Shown: one piece after another, positions 8,883-20,100 of the stretch
How positions within the stretch are numbered: the first letter of the stretch is position 1
Layout: every line of letters starts with the position of its first letter
Assembly: GCF_001949145.1 (NCBI RefSeq)
Contig: NW_019091586.1
Span: 80,720-138,992 of the forward strand
DNA: 58,273 nt
Direction of reading: 5' to 3'
Origin: Acanthaster planci
Lineage: Eukaryota; Echinodermata; Asteroidea; Valvatida; Acanthasteridae
Notes under the pieces: generated by a model
Database searches by the model: none
What the model saw: the letters and a program-made list of their open reading frames with translations, nothing else
Told to the model about the DNA's origin: nothing
Made by a program: the position numbers and the translations under genes

Positions 8883-9290
8883 CTTCTTTTATACTACGAT
8901 TTAATATTAAAGGACTTTTGTCGAACTCCAAATGTTTAGTCGTAATTAACGTTGCTACCAGCGGTGAAAGGTACACGCCGTACTTGAAACAAAGTTCGCT
9001 TAAAAAATGTCCCATGGTTTGGCTAATGATCGGGTCGTCGTTTAAGTCATTACTTAACGCTTCTTCAGATTTCAAGTCCACGTTGAAGCCCAAAAGTTCA
9101 ACAGAGTAGCTATTCCTAGTAAACGCGCGTATAAACTGCAAATCGAGTGACCTAAGGTTTTAACGATTTCTTTGCCGAATTTGACTTCGTACAGGTTAAA
9201 AAGCTTTTCCTGTTCTGCCGGGGTTAATGATTCGATGTCTTTGATGGTAAATTCTTTGCCCAGGTATTTCTTACTTTCACCCGAGGCCAC
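8818..9290 (-). pseudogene. Unrecognised acidic Polinton protein with one frameshift
   Basis: The first frame starts with an ATG at 9290 and is open to 9072. A second frame carries the continuation from about 9140 to 8818. The switch lies within the shared segment near 9100-9140. The protein is acidic at the N-terminus with an Asp/Glu/Leu-rich middle. It overlaps the neighbouring gene starts on both sides. No domain is recognised. Confidence 0.4.
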
Positions 9291-9502
9291 TACTGAACAG
9301 AGACGGTCTTTGACGTTTTGTTTGGGTTCTGTGGTTTAGTCAGTGAGGATACTCTTGACAGTTTTGTGATTTGTTTGGTCCATTTTAATACAGAGGATTT
9401 ACATTTGTTGAACGTTAACATCATTCTTAAATATTCGTAGGTGAAGTAGGTTACATTAACTGCGATAACTAGCTCGGTGACAACCTGAATTAACTGCAAC
9501 AT
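9290..9502 (-). CDS. Short membrane-anchored protein
   Basis: The ATG at 9502 gives 70 residues with a hydrophobic N-terminal segment (about residues 5-25) and a Lys/Ser/Thr-rich basic remainder. The stop at 9290 coincides with the ATG of the downstream gene. It lies just downstream of the ATPase gene on the same strand. The function is unknown. Confidence 0.45.
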   Translation of the reverse strand: MLQLIQVVTELVIAVNVTYFTYEYLRMMLTFNKCKSSVLKWTKQITKLSRVSSLTKPQNPNKTSKTVSVQ

Positions 9503-9692
9503 TGCTGTTCTTTGATTATAACTAAAATTAAAATTGGCTCAAACTAGCTATCAAAGTGTATAATTCACAGGCTGCTCGGTGTTTAAAACCAACTTACTAA
9601 ACTTTACGTCGCGTAAATGCTGTTTCAATAGATCACACTCTTTATCGGGAACTACATCATTCTCGGTTAAACATTGTGTTACCAGGTTCGGA

Positions 9693-11022
9693 GCTGTGAG
9701 ATGAAAAGGAAGATTTTCTTTGGACCTTTTGTTTCACAGAAACTTTGCTCATTGACTTTTAATGACATGTCAATTCAGATTATTAATAATGACTGAAAAA
9801 ACATGAAAAGGTACAATTAATTTGTGTGCAGCAAGTGTCCTTCATGACCCAACGCAGTAGCATCACTTGTACTGTACTTTAGTCCTTGAATAACCTATAG
9901 GTACATGTATCCAATGCCTGCTCTTTCAATACACAATTATTTACTTGGTCATGACTATGAACTGGAATAAAGAATTTCCTCACTACACTTGAGTCTTTGA
10001 CTTTAACTCAATTTCCATGTACATGCATAACTCTTAAACTTCCATCTCATGTGTCTGGTACACACATTATCTTGAACACGTACATGAACACATATACATC
10101 CATTTAAGACAATCAGTCCTTGTAATTCAAGAAAACTAAAAATGCACAAGCACCTTCGTTCATCATAGATTCTCATGCATCATNNNNNNNNNNNNNNNNN
10201 NNNNNNNNNNNNNNNNNNNNNNNNNNNNNNNNNNNNNNNNNNNNNNNNNNNNNNNNNNNNNNNNNNNNNNNNNNNNNNNNNNNNNNNNNNNNNNNNNNNN
10301 NNNNNNNNNNNNNNNNNNNNNNNNNNNNNNNNNNNNNNNNNNNNNNNNNNNNNNNNNNNNNNNNNNNNNNNNNNNNNNNNNNNNNNNNNNNNNNNNNNNN
10401 NNNNNNNNNNNNNNNNNNNNNNNNNNNNNNNNNNNNNNNNNNNNNNNNNNNNNNNNNNNNNNNNNNNNNNNNNNNNNNNNNNNNNNNNNNNNNNNNNNNN
10501 NNNNNNNNNNNNNNNNNNNNNNNNNNNNNNNNNNNNNNNNNNNNNNNNNNNNNNNNNNNNNNNNNNNNNNNNNNNNNNNNNNNNNNNNNNNNNNNNNNNN
10601 NNNNNNNNNNNNNNNNNNNNNNNNNNNNNNNNTCCTCAAATATCAGACAATCCCCAACACAAATAATGAGCTCTAAATGAACTTGAATATATGAAGATCC
10701 CATATTTGATAACAGAAAATGGAAAGTACATACCTGTGAGATGAAAAAGGAAGATTTTCTCTGAACCTTTTGTTTTACAGAAACTTTGCTCATTGACTTT
10801 TAATGACATGTCAATGAGACAAGATGAAGAGCGCCCTCTATCTTCCAAAAGTCACAAGTATACCTAAAAAAAGTTGGGGGGGCCTCAATTCTGATATGAT
10901 TTTGAGAGAATTTGATGTACATTGTTCAAATAAGGCAAAATACATAATTCATAGCACATTTTAGCATAAAATACATTTACTCAGGAAATGAGAGGCTGGT
11001 GAAGGAAATGAGGGGCTGGTAA
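9693..11022. mobile_element. Insertion splitting the ATPase gene
   Basis: This segment is unlike the coding sequence on either side. It contains an imperfect direct repeat of about 78 bp (9698-9775 and 10736-10814) and a short direct repeat near the right edge (GGAAATGAG..GGCTGGT at about 10984 and 11005). It may be a host transposon, a small retroelement with repeated ends, or a local rearrangement. The N gap inside prevents a decision. The junctions are placed by loss of ATPase-like coding and are good to roughly 10 bases. Confidence 0.5.
10184..10632. other. Assembly gap (449 N)
   Basis: This is a run of unknown bases. It lies between two direct repeats, so the assembly may have failed to resolve a repetitive insertion. 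Confidence 1.
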
Positions 11023-11525
11023 CAATTGGTCAAAGCTTTTTCGATCCTTGTAATAAAACAAAGCAATCCACGCCGTATTCTCGCTGTAGTCTTTTAGTAC
11101 CGAGTTATACTTTTGCGTTAACAACCAGCAGCTGTGTAAATAATGTCTACCGCTAAAAGCCATCTTACTCAAAGCGCACGTACTGCCTCCGTTGGATTTT
11201 TTACGATATTTGATGAACTGGTCAGCTGCGCAGTCGTGCATTATAAACAAAGTATACACGCCGTCAAACACTTTTTGATAAAGTTCAATTGCCTCGTTTA
11301 ACTCTAGTCGTTCCCGATCTAAGTCGCATAAATTAACGTTGTCGTCTGCATAGACCCACAGCCACTCCAAATAAGTTTTATTTTTAGACAACGTTGGACA
11401 TATAATCACAATTGCTTCAAACGCGAACCTATATTCAGTTTCCAATAAATCAAGCATCCATTTTGTTTTACCCGACCCAGTTTTACCCACGTTCAAAGCG
11501 CAGTGTGGACTTTTATACATTTGAT

Positions 11526-11603
11526 TCATTTTAATTTAAAATCGATTTTATCAGTTTTATCCACTTTTAACACACAGTGTGGACTTTTATACATCTCGTT
11601 CAT
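11526..11603 (-). repeat. Tandem duplication of the ATPase gene start
   Basis: The first 12 or so codons and the AT-rich leader of the ATPase gene occur twice, about 74 bp apart. The upstream copy starts with an ATG at 11603 and encodes 25 codons whose first ten closely match the start of the ATPase. Its TGA (11526-11528) overlaps the ATPase ATG (ATGA arrangement). It could be a microduplication scar or a small upstream frame. Walker A is absent from the extra copy. Confidence 0.7.
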
Positions 11604-11659
11604 TTTAATTTAAAATCTATTTAATAAACCAAGCTCTTAAAATTCCCGTCTTCCACCGT

Positions 11660-12686
11660 CTACGGGCCTGCAGTTTCAGCTTCATGTTCCATCTGTATCA
11701 ATATGTCGCCACCTCCGCCGAGTGGTCTACCCGACACGTGAGCCAAGTTATCATCAGAGCTCCTAAAATCAAGCCACAAACCATACTTATCTTTCAAATA
11801 GTCGGCCATGTCTACTCCAGTTAAGTTTAGGTCTTTGGCTACCGCGCGAGCCGATTCAGTGTCCGAGTCACCAAAATGCTTGTTGACTTTGTTCCACTGT
11901 TGATATGCAAATAGCTCTTGTGAATAAAGTTGATTTGGCTTGCCTTCGACCGTTACGACCGTTTTATCTATATGCAGATTGTGAAATCTCTTGGGGGTTT
12001 TAACGGCCGGATCTTTGAAGAGGATCAAGACGCCTTTTAGACTTTTAATCGTTTGACCGATGCTGATGTTCCATAGCGTATCAGACTTGTTTACCGCTTG
12101 TTTCTTCCACGAGTGAATCCTGTCAAATAGGTAATAGACGGCATCTTTGTGCTTGGCCCGCAGGGCCTGCGCCAGGTCTCAGTTTGTGACGACTTTGCAT
12201 TCTCAGGTCAAATCAGAGGTTGCATATTCTGCGGCTGTGTCTGCCGAGTTAACCACTTTGTCGTGTCGGTTAAAAGTCGACTGATACGCCAGAGGCTCTT
12301 TAAACCACGACGGATAAAAAGGTCCGTGGCCCGTCAACATCGGCGTGTCTAACAAAATCGCTTATCGATTTTTAAAAGCGTCTGCAATTGCTTTATCTTT
12401 ACCATTGTTCGCAGCTTCGTTTTTGTCGCCCGCACCTAAACGCAACTTGGCCACGTTTTCACGTGTTAGGCTAAAGTACGCCATGTTTTTCATCTGTGAA
12501 ATTGGTAGCCAATTGTCCTTAACATTTTGAAGTATATCTGCGTCTCTGTAACTGATGATTTTGTTCCCCTGTCACCAATGTGATCTACGTCAGCACGCTG
12601 TCACCAAGCATTTGCTCGATGTTGCTTAGGTCAGCTTGCAAGTCTGCCAACTTATCTTTAATTTCTTGTTCTTTTCCTTAAGTCAT
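11660..12686 (-). pseudogene. Probable capsid (double jelly-roll type) protein, decayed
   Basis: A start at 12686 (then an early stop) leads into a short coiled-coil segment. After a frame change near 12560, an Asn/Lys-rich region follows, then a stop near 12350 and a long frame ending at 11660-11662. That long frame is interrupted only by stops near 12207 and 12190. It contains repeated beta-strand-like stretches and a Val-Thr-Val-Glu-Gly-x-Pro-Asn-Gln-Leu-Tyr segment, then Leu-Trp-Leu-Asp-Phe-Arg. This pattern I associate with the major capsid protein of Polinton-like viruses. The apparent length (about 340 codons) is short for a full double jelly-roll, so part may be lost. Confidence 0.5.
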
Positions 12687-12738
12687 TTCTGAGTTTAAGT
12701 TCTTTTTAAAGTAAACTTCTTTTTAAAATAAAGTAAAC

Positions 12739-13143
12739 TTAACTGTACCGGTAAACCAAAGAACCAACTACAGCAGTTCCGCCTAGAATCCATACTAATT
12801 CTCTAACCTTTTGATCTCCCGAAGGGACGTAGTAATTGGATAACTTTGGCTCAGGAGGCAACGCCGGCAACTGTTTACCCGTCAATTCACTGTAAGCTCG
12901 TAATGCTTCGTCCATGTTTACAGATGTCTGTTGACTCGCTCGCTATTGGCGCATTCGCTCGTTTAGCAAGTCTAACATGTGTAGGCGATTTTGCTCCCAC
13001 TCTTGTTTTGCTTGCGCCAGTTGTTCTAACGCGAGGTCGTGGCGTTTACGTTCCCCGTCGATTTTACTTTTTGCCAGACTACCAAACAAAAACTTTGAGC
13101 CCGTAAATGCCAGAGCATTTACTATCGCTCCCGCTACCATCAT
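12739..13143 (-). pseudogene. Membrane/coiled-coil protein with one in-frame TAG
   Basis: From ATGs at 13143 and 13140 one frame runs 134 codons to a TAA at 12739-12741, interrupted only by TAG at 12943. It has an N-terminal Ala/Val/Gly-rich helix, then a Lys/Glu/Gln-rich heptad region typical of coiled coil, a Pro-rich turn and a C-terminal Val/Gly-rich helix before a Tyr-Arg-Tyr-Ser end. It is divergently oriented from the integrase, which begins within about 25 bp, so the two may have shared a promoter region. Function unknown. Confidence 0.45.
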
Positions 13144-13164
13144 TAAAGCGCTCACCGTTTTTTT

Positions 13165-14137
13165 TTTCAAGTTTTCAAGAAAAGGAACAAGAATTTTCAA
13201 AGTTGTTTTACAGCCCCCAAGGCTATTGGAAAGGTGAAAGCGCCGTCGACCATTTACACGAAAAGACTGGTGCAGACAAGTCAACCCTGCGATCCAGGCA
13301 AAAAAAAACAAGCCATTTGGCAAATTTATTTACCCGCACCTACGTACTTGCCGAGGCCTGTAATGTCGCGAACCGAGTTTGTCAAACCAACCGAAGTGCA
13401 TCAATTAGATATTTTGTACTTGCCTCGAGTTAAAAGAAAAGCGTTTAAATACGCTTTAACCGTATTAGACATCGGTTTCCGATATAAAAAAACATAACCG
13501 TTGACCAGTAAAATTGCCGAGCAAGTGTTAGAAGCCGTGAAACAAATTTATAAAAGATTACCCTTGACTTGGCCCATGGGTACAATGGTAGACTCGGGGT
13601 CAGAATTTAAAGGCGAGTTAGGAAAGGCGTTTTGGTTCAAGTGGGAGAGTCGGGTGTTCATAGGTAGCAGGGGATCGTGGAAAGGTTTAACAGTACTTTA
13701 GCTGAAAGGTTATTCGGTCATCAATACGCGCAGGAAATGTTAAATGTAGGCGAACGTAAAGTAGAATGGGTACAGCGTTTGCCTCAAGTCGTGAAATCGT
13801 TAAGCGAAGAAAAAACGCGTTTAATCGACAAAGAGCCCGCAGAAGCCGTCAAAAACAAGCACCGAGTGCGCCTCCTAAAACAACTCAAAGAGAACTTCCC
13901 CCAGACGTTTTAGTTAGGTATGTGTACTACCCGGGTGAACAGGAGGGAGGTACCACCAGAAAAGATACCGATCCAATTTGGTCAGTGGACGTTTATTAAG
14001 TGGAGAAGCGCACCAGTCAATTTAAGCGAGCAGGGGGTAAAAAAGTAAAAACGGGTTCAACATTGTACTATCAGTTAAACGGGACAAATAGAAGTTTCTT
14101 CAAAGAAGAGTTTCAGGTAGTACCCGAGGATACCTAA
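13165..14137 (+). pseudogene. Polinton DDE integrase, frameshifted
   Basis: The coding signal passes through at least three frames. The N-terminal part (about 13165-13310) ends near an A9 run (13302-13310), where the reading shifts. The core continues to about 13680. Catalytic-type residues are Asp in Gln-Leu-Asp-Ile-Leu-Tyr-Leu-Pro (near 13410), Asp in Val-Asp-Ser-Gly-Ser-Glu-Phe-Lys-Gly (near 13590) and Glu in Glu-Arg-Phe-Asn-Ser-Thr (near 13680), spaced as in retroviral-type integrases. A stop (near 13495) and another shift (near 13670) follow. The C-terminal part ends at 14135-14137 and may be a chromodomain-like fold. It would have joined element ends to host DNA. The gene is dead. Confidence 0.8.
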
Positions 14138-14140
14138 TTA

Positions 14141-16275
14141 CTAGCCGAGACCTAACTGTGCAAAAACTGAATTAAGAGCCTTTTCTTTGTCTTTAAAATT
14201 TGAGTTGTACACCCAGGAGTACACCTTTGCACAGCGCTTTGCACCGACGCTCGAGATACCGCCTCGTTTTGCCCTTCCCAAGAAAAGGTGCTTATCAATG
14301 TCTGTCAATAGTTCTCATTTTATACCTGAGCGCTTTAACAATGCACCCCACGACAGGCCCAGTGATGTGAATAGTTGGCCGGGTCAAGGCAGTAGTTCTT
14401 TTTACAGACTTTGTGGAAGTTCTTAAATACACCCGCTTGTAACAAAACGCCCGTTTCCACGTATAGGTGGTGGTAGTCACCTAGGTTTTTACAGTTAAAC
14501 GTGTGCCATACTGTTTGTGCACGGGCATGTTTTTTCTCGGTCACGGTGGTCTGTTTCAGAGAACTAAAAAAGACGTCTCTAGGTGGTAGGCTCCCTTCTT
14601 CAAAACGGTCAAAGGAGTCGATATATTCATAAGGGTAAACGCCCTTTTCCAATAATAAATCTGTGTTTTCTGGGAATCTTTTCCGAAGTAAGTTAAAAAA
14701 TTGGGTGAGCAATTCTTAACCAGTCAATCTAGCGAAGCTGCCATGAAATGAAAGGAGTCTAGGAACCTAAGATTGCCAAATGAAAACGAAATGTAGTTCT
14801 CAGTATTTTGAGCGATTAATTTGATTTCTTGGCCCTTAAACTCGCAAGCGCCCTGCATGATTAAATGCACGTCGTATTTCTCCAAATTGTGTAAAATAAC
14901 CGGAATGGGCGTTTGTTTGGGTACGACTCTTAACTTGAGATTACAACTGGCGTGCGCTGGACCTCGGTACTTACCCGTCAAGTGACAGTGATCTCTGACC
15001 TTTCTAAATTTGTTGATAGGCTTTGTACACGTCATACGTACAGAGCAATTCTCTGAACCCAGCTTTGTTTGCAGAACTGTAAGCAGCTTTTTCGGCCTTT
15101 GTTTTTGGTTCATTTGGAATTGGGCACTGACACTGAGATTCTTTTGTCTTGTAAATAAGCTTTTCACAGATCCAACAGCGATTACAACTTTCGTAGATTT
15201 TTTGTAACTCGCGCAATCAAATCAAAGGCTTTTATTTTCAAATGTTTCGTTGGTCTTATCTGCTTCCTCAGAAGGAGACCTGACAAAATCACCTGCCGCA
15301 TCTTGGACTCTGTTTGTCTTTTGACTCGTGCATTTACCGTCTCATCTCACGACTGCGTAAGAATAGCCGCAAGGCTTGTGGATCTGGGTTTTGACCGTGT
15401 TAGACGAAGTCGGTGGAAGGCGTTCTAATTAAAACCGACTCAAAATCTGCGCATTTGGCAAAAGGTGCATCTTGTTTGTTTTTATAGTTTTCAAATTGTA
15501 CAATTTTTTACCTTGGGCGGGTAATTGACTTTACAGGAAGCCGCATCTAACCCTTGGCAATCTTCTTTGTTCCCGCTTAACTTTTCTTCTGTTTGGAAGT
15601 GTGACATGCAGTTAAAGCAGCAGTATTTCTTACCATCGTGTTTATTCATATCACCCGTCAACCGAGCTAAGTTTTTAATCCAACAGTAGTGGCTCTTTTC
15701 ACCTAGGGTAAAATAAAGTAAATTGATCGGTTTGCCCATGCGCTTAGTTTTGTAAAGTATGTAAACACCGTCTTTTTTGTCGTAACCAAATACGTTGATT
15801 GCTAAGTTGTTTTGTGATTCGATACATAGAATTTGTGAAATGGGCGTTGGAAAGCTTATGTTTGTAAAATTTAAGTTGTTTGCTTCTGTGTAAGTCGAGG
15901 TACACTCGTTGTTTTATTCTAAAATTTGGTTTTGTTTCTATCTGATTTTTGACGTAGCCTGAATATAATTTTAAAGCTGCTCTCAGTGCCCATCTGATAC
16001 ACTGCTGGTCGTTGTTTTGGATGTTGGTGATTGCTTTTTTATACGCCAATTGCACAGGTAGTGCGGATGGCTTTAATGAGCTCAGGTTTGGTGTGAGATT
16101 TACGCTTGGGTGCCGGTAATGGAATGTTAAACTGCTTGATAAAATCTGCTAAAAACGCTTTCTTGAATCGGTTAAAGGTTGATAATAGTGGTCTTTGTTT
16201 TGAGTTGCTCATGTCCCTATTTATATATAGGTTTTTAAAATTTTTCTCATTTTTTCCCGCGACTTGACATGACAT
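14141..16275 (-). pseudogene. polB: Protein-primed family B DNA polymerase, palm region missing
   Basis: Reading down the minus strand, fragments show the N-terminal region (16275-15744), a Cys-rich segment with paired Cys (15739-15491), and an Asp-His-Cys-His-Leu-Thr-Gly-Lys-Tyr-Arg-Gly segment (near 15000) typical of Polinton polymerases. Exonuclease-type motifs follow (His-Asn-Leu-x-x-Tyr-Asp near 14890; Leu-Asp-Ser-Phe near 14760; Pro-Tyr-Glu-Tyr near 14625; a Tyr-His-x-Leu-Tyr segment near 14475), then Arg-Gly-Gly-Ile-Ser near 14265. The frame stops at 14141. The palm, with the catalytic Asp-Thr-Asp and Lys-x-Tyr motifs, is not present; the integrase end lies 3 bp away. Several stops and shifts occur between fragments. 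This polymerase cannot be active. Confidence 0.85.
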
Positions 16276-16852
16276 GTTTTTTATATATTGTTATTTTTAT
16301 ATATAGTCCGTTTATATAAGGCGCTTGTGAACATAGCGCATTTTGCTTAGAACAGAGCCGCGCTTTAAGGGTGCAGTGTCCCAATTCAAGGAAAATTCTC
16401 CGCCAGGCTGAGGCGCACAAAAAGTACCCCCCAGAGATTGTTTCAAAAAGAGGGGTCTGTTTGGGCCAAGAAATGGTGGGATTGTGTCAATATTGCCCAG
16501 GATCATCTCTGTAGATTCAGGGGCACCCATCTGGGGGCAAAGCAGACAAAAATGGGATTGAAAATTAGTCAGAAGAGCCCGAGAAAGGTGAGGGATGTCA
16601 TTTGAAAAATGGCCGCTGGGAAGGCTTGGCAACATTCACTTTTTGGGGGGTGAGTTTGTTTTGGGCGGATAATTAAAAAAATCATTGGTTAATCTACTAA
16701 AAATTGAAAATCAAATGAAACCTGAAGGACCAAACAACACATTGGTTTTTGTTTGAGAGGCCTTAGGGACTTCAGTTGCCTGCCATGGGCTCCAAACTTG
16801 GTTGATTTTACACTATTTTCAATGGAGCTTGAATTGGTTCAGTGCACCTTTA
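16276..16852. other. Non-coding stretch inside the Polinton right end
   Basis: No gene is supported here. A 107-codon minus-strand frame has no recognisable content. The stretch separates the polymerase start from the right terminal repeat and includes an AT-rich leader with repeated TTTATATA words (about 16210-16315), which could contain the polymerase promoter. Confidence 0.5.
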
Positions 16853-17070
16853 AGTAGGAGTCACAAGTTCTGGCCGGGCGGTTGGGAAAACGAGGGGAAG
16901 TCCCTTTTTGTTTTAGAGCCAAAGTGTTTGTGCAGTAGAAGTGCCGGGGTTTCCCCATTTCACTTACCTTGACCTTTGACCCACGACGTTTGTACCAACC
17001 CCCGGCGGAGAGGAGGAAACAGAGTGGAGGAGGGGAGTGTGCTAGAACTTTCTAATCCCCGCTACTACAA
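16853..17070 (-). repeat. Right terminal inverted repeat of the Polinton
   Basis: This is the inverted counterpart of 870-1083, with the same ordered blocks (CCGGGCGGTTGGGAAAACGA, ACTTACCTTGACCTTTGACC, CCCCGGCGGAGAGGAGG). It ends near CCCCGCTACT. Confidence 0.85.
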
Positions 17071-17129
17071 GAGACCTTTTTTGAAACCTTAAACCCTTCC
17101 TCCTATAGTGATTCCTAGACATCCGCTAT

Positions 17130-20100
17130 TTCAAGTTTCCACATGACCTCTGGGTGGGCTTCAATTGTTTACCAGTTTTTGTAGGATCTTTCAACGTGAA
17201 ATAGGTCAGGGAAATCCAGATTCTCACGAAAGCATCGTGGAGTAAAACGTGTGTTCAGTCAATGTCAATGTATGAGCCGAGCTGGACCAAGAGAGGTACC
17301 AATTTCCTAAGCGATGGAGGCTCCTTTGTTACGGAACTGCACTTCGCTGGTTCACAAACGAGTACAAAATGCAGGCAGTAAGGTCGCATCGCTACCAACA
17401 AAACGAGCACTCCCGACCAACATGGCTCTTTTCAACCGATGGGGGATGATTCTACTCAAGGCGGATACCCACAAGTTAATTGATTAACTTCTTCATTGAA
17501 ATTCCATGCTATATTATGTCGACACGATAAACTATATAAAGCAAGGCCAATACCATTGAACATATTTCCCTTGAAGAAAACACACGTATATTGCTGAACA
17601 ACGGAGAGGAAACTCAATAATTCAAAACTACCCCTTTTCAATTAAATAAAATGTCAAATTACAAAATGAAGTGAACCTCAATACATATCTTACTTCTGAA
17701 ATTGGCTGCAAACTATCCGGTCCCTCGACTGAGTAGCAGACAGAGTTCGGTTTCTTTTCCAGCGTTTTCTTGCTGCTGGGTTGAAAACTAATTGTCAACA
17801 AACGAATGATTATTCAATTCACGGGTAACAGGAGTTTGAGCGGCGTGTTACGGGGGGGGAAGGGCGTGTTCGTGGTTTATTTTTTCAAGAGACCTATTCC
17901 AAGATTTCCCCCGACTGATGTTTAGACATTCCTCGGATTCTTTTTTCCGTACATCCGCCTCAAAGTCTTCTCTGGTGGTTTTGAAGATTACCTTCCACAT
18001 TTTTATGTAACCTTGGGTCTTGGACTGGGCCAGGAAAGTGAGACTTGCACGGATGGCAGGAACTGTGGAGCAAAATGCTTTGTGTTTCAGTCGATCCTGC
18101 AGAACTTCCCCACCACTGCTAATGGGACTCGTCCATTTATCCATTTAAATTCTAGGCTTCAAGTATTTACCAGTATAAAGATGATTGTATCGCGCAATAA
18201 AGTTGGTAAATATAATATCAATAAAAGTCTTTTTCCCATGAATGAAAAACCTGGTCGCTACAAATTGGAGAGGACATTATTCACTCAAAACAATACCTTT
18301 TACATATGAATGTAAAATATAAAACTTGCACCTAAAACACTAAAATCACAAATATTAACTGAGCACGGTGTTCAATCCCAAAAACAATCGTTCCTTAATT
18401 TAAAAGAGGAAGCTAATTTTTAACAAATTAATAATTACGTTTCAAAGAGTCATATCTCAGACCTGCTGAATAACAGCGTTACCTATTCCACGAAAACAGT
18501 ACCGACCAAAACCTGCACCTTCTCCCTCGTTTGTTTTTAGGTCAAGTATGACGTAACAACGGTGTTTATGCCATTGTGGTACAGTATAAAATTTTTAACT
18601 GGGACGATTATATGTTACCGTAAATGCTTTTTAACGGAAGTTGGCAAGTCGGATCGGATGGAGCCTGCGTGACGTCATGCACATAGAACATCGATGACAG
18701 CTGTCTCCCTGTGGTTTTCATGTGCGTTTTATTTGCTTTTTATTTGGGAGAGCCTTAGTTGTGTGATTGGCTGCAAGGGTTATACAGATAATATTAGAAT
18801 TCAATGTCCATTAAAAATATTCGATTCCAAAAGTGTTTAATCTGTAAAAGATGTAATGCTTGATTATTAAGATCTACTGGAGACACGATGTTGAGCGAGA
18901 TGGCATTTTGAGAGACGTAAATTATTTTCACTCGCAGGACAGAATTTGCTGTACATTCACAACGGTTGGATTTACAATACGAGGGATCGGGAAACAAATA
19001 AAACAAACCGTAAACAAGACCAGAAGAAAGAATAGGCCTCATAAGGGACCGTCCATTAAGTACGTACACACAAGATGCTAACTTTTAAGGGGTGCGTATC
19101 GTAAGTCCGACGCCTCATAGGTTCGACACCTCAAAAGTCCGAATTTTCGGACTTATAAGGCGTCTGAATTATCAGGCGTCGGATTTATGGGCAATTTTTT
19201 TCAACCTCATAGTTCCAACGCCTCAAAGGTCCAACGCCTCATAAATCCGACGTCAGACCAACAAGCTGTCAGATTTAATATGAGGCGTCAGTGCGATTGA
19301 CTGTGAAACATGGAGGAGTGCGGGACGGCTCGACGCGACGTTGCGTGTCATAAATAGTACACCATACTTGACACCGTCTTCATACGCTCGTCAAATCAAA
19401 TGTCGGACTTTCGAGGCGTCGGATCTATGCCATGGGTAAAAAAAAAAAAAAAAAAAAAACCGTTGGAACTTTCAAAAGCATCTGTCGGACCTATGAGGCG
19501 TTGGACCTACGGTCGGACTTATGGACTTTTTTAAACGCTTTTTTTCGGACTTATGAGGCGTCGGAATTAGGGGCGTCGGACTTACGAGCTGCCCCCCCCC
19601 CTTTGGGACGCTCCTCCCTCTGTACACATGGCGTACGCAACGGCACCCCCTCCCCCTTCGTGTGTACGTACTTTATGGACGACCGCTAAAGGTTGAAATT
19701 AACTGGTCATTTTACTATGTGCACCACTTACACTAAATGGCAAACCTGTATAGCAAATTTAAGCTGTACAGTTGACACAAAAGAAGACAAAAGGAGAAGT
19801 TCAGTGGAGATATTGTTCGAGAGGAATAGTGTCTGTGATTTGAATATTCGACATGCAACTTTCATTTCAATCTGATTCCTCTTTGAAAATGGTGTAACTT
19901 TTGGGATTTACAGATTTTAGATTTACTGTCGTATGTCAAATAAGTTTTGTATTTGCATTCCATATTTCTGGGAAAAGATTAGTTTGGAATGATTGTGCAG
20001 TTTTCTCTCCGAAATGTAGCGATAATATTGTTTTTATTCAAGGGAACAATACGTTTATTGGTATATATGTAAGTCCCGACTGTATTAGACAATACAGTCA

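Larger units (their letters stand above)
9551..11529 (-). pseudogene. A32/FtsK-type DNA-packaging ATPase, split by an insertion
   Basis: The N-terminal part (11529 to about 11020) has a Walker A Gly-Lys-Thr-Gly-Ser-Gly-Lys-Thr at residues 15-22 and a hydrophobic strand ending in His-Asp at about residue 115 in the Walker B position. A Thr-Gln-Lys-Tyr segment follows, as in A32-like ATPases that pump DNA into capsids. Reading then leaves the family at an inserted sequence. A frame at about 9692-9551, ending in TGA, looks like the missing C-terminal part. The two pieces are separated by about 1.3 kb of unrelated sequence including the N gap. The walker motifs look intact, but the gene cannot produce a whole protein. 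Confidence 0.75.
870..17070. mobile_element. Degraded Polinton/Maverick-type element
   Basis: About 16.2 kb lie between inverted repeats at 870-1083 and 16853-17070. Inside are the hallmark genes of Polintons: protein-primed family B DNA polymerase (14141-16275, minus), retroviral-type integrase (13165-14137, plus), packaging ATPase (9551-11529, minus, split), capsid-type proteins (11660-12686 minus and 5594-6766 plus) and many small structural or membrane genes. The length fits the usual 15-20 kb of the group. Plus-strand genes run from about 1.1 to 6.8 kb, minus-strand genes from 6.9 to 12.7 kb, then integrase and polymerase. Most genes have stops or frameshifts, so this is a dead copy. Bases 6767-6886 carry only a possible short hydrophobic peptide. 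I could not establish a target-site duplication. Confidence 0.9.

Noticed and set aside
10163-10793. Long open frames across the N run
   Set aside because: They exist only because unknown bases contain no stop codons.
866-17076. ACAA words next to both Polinton ends as a target duplication
   Set aside because: Only four or five bases agree and the offset depends on where the ends are placed, so no duplication is claimed.
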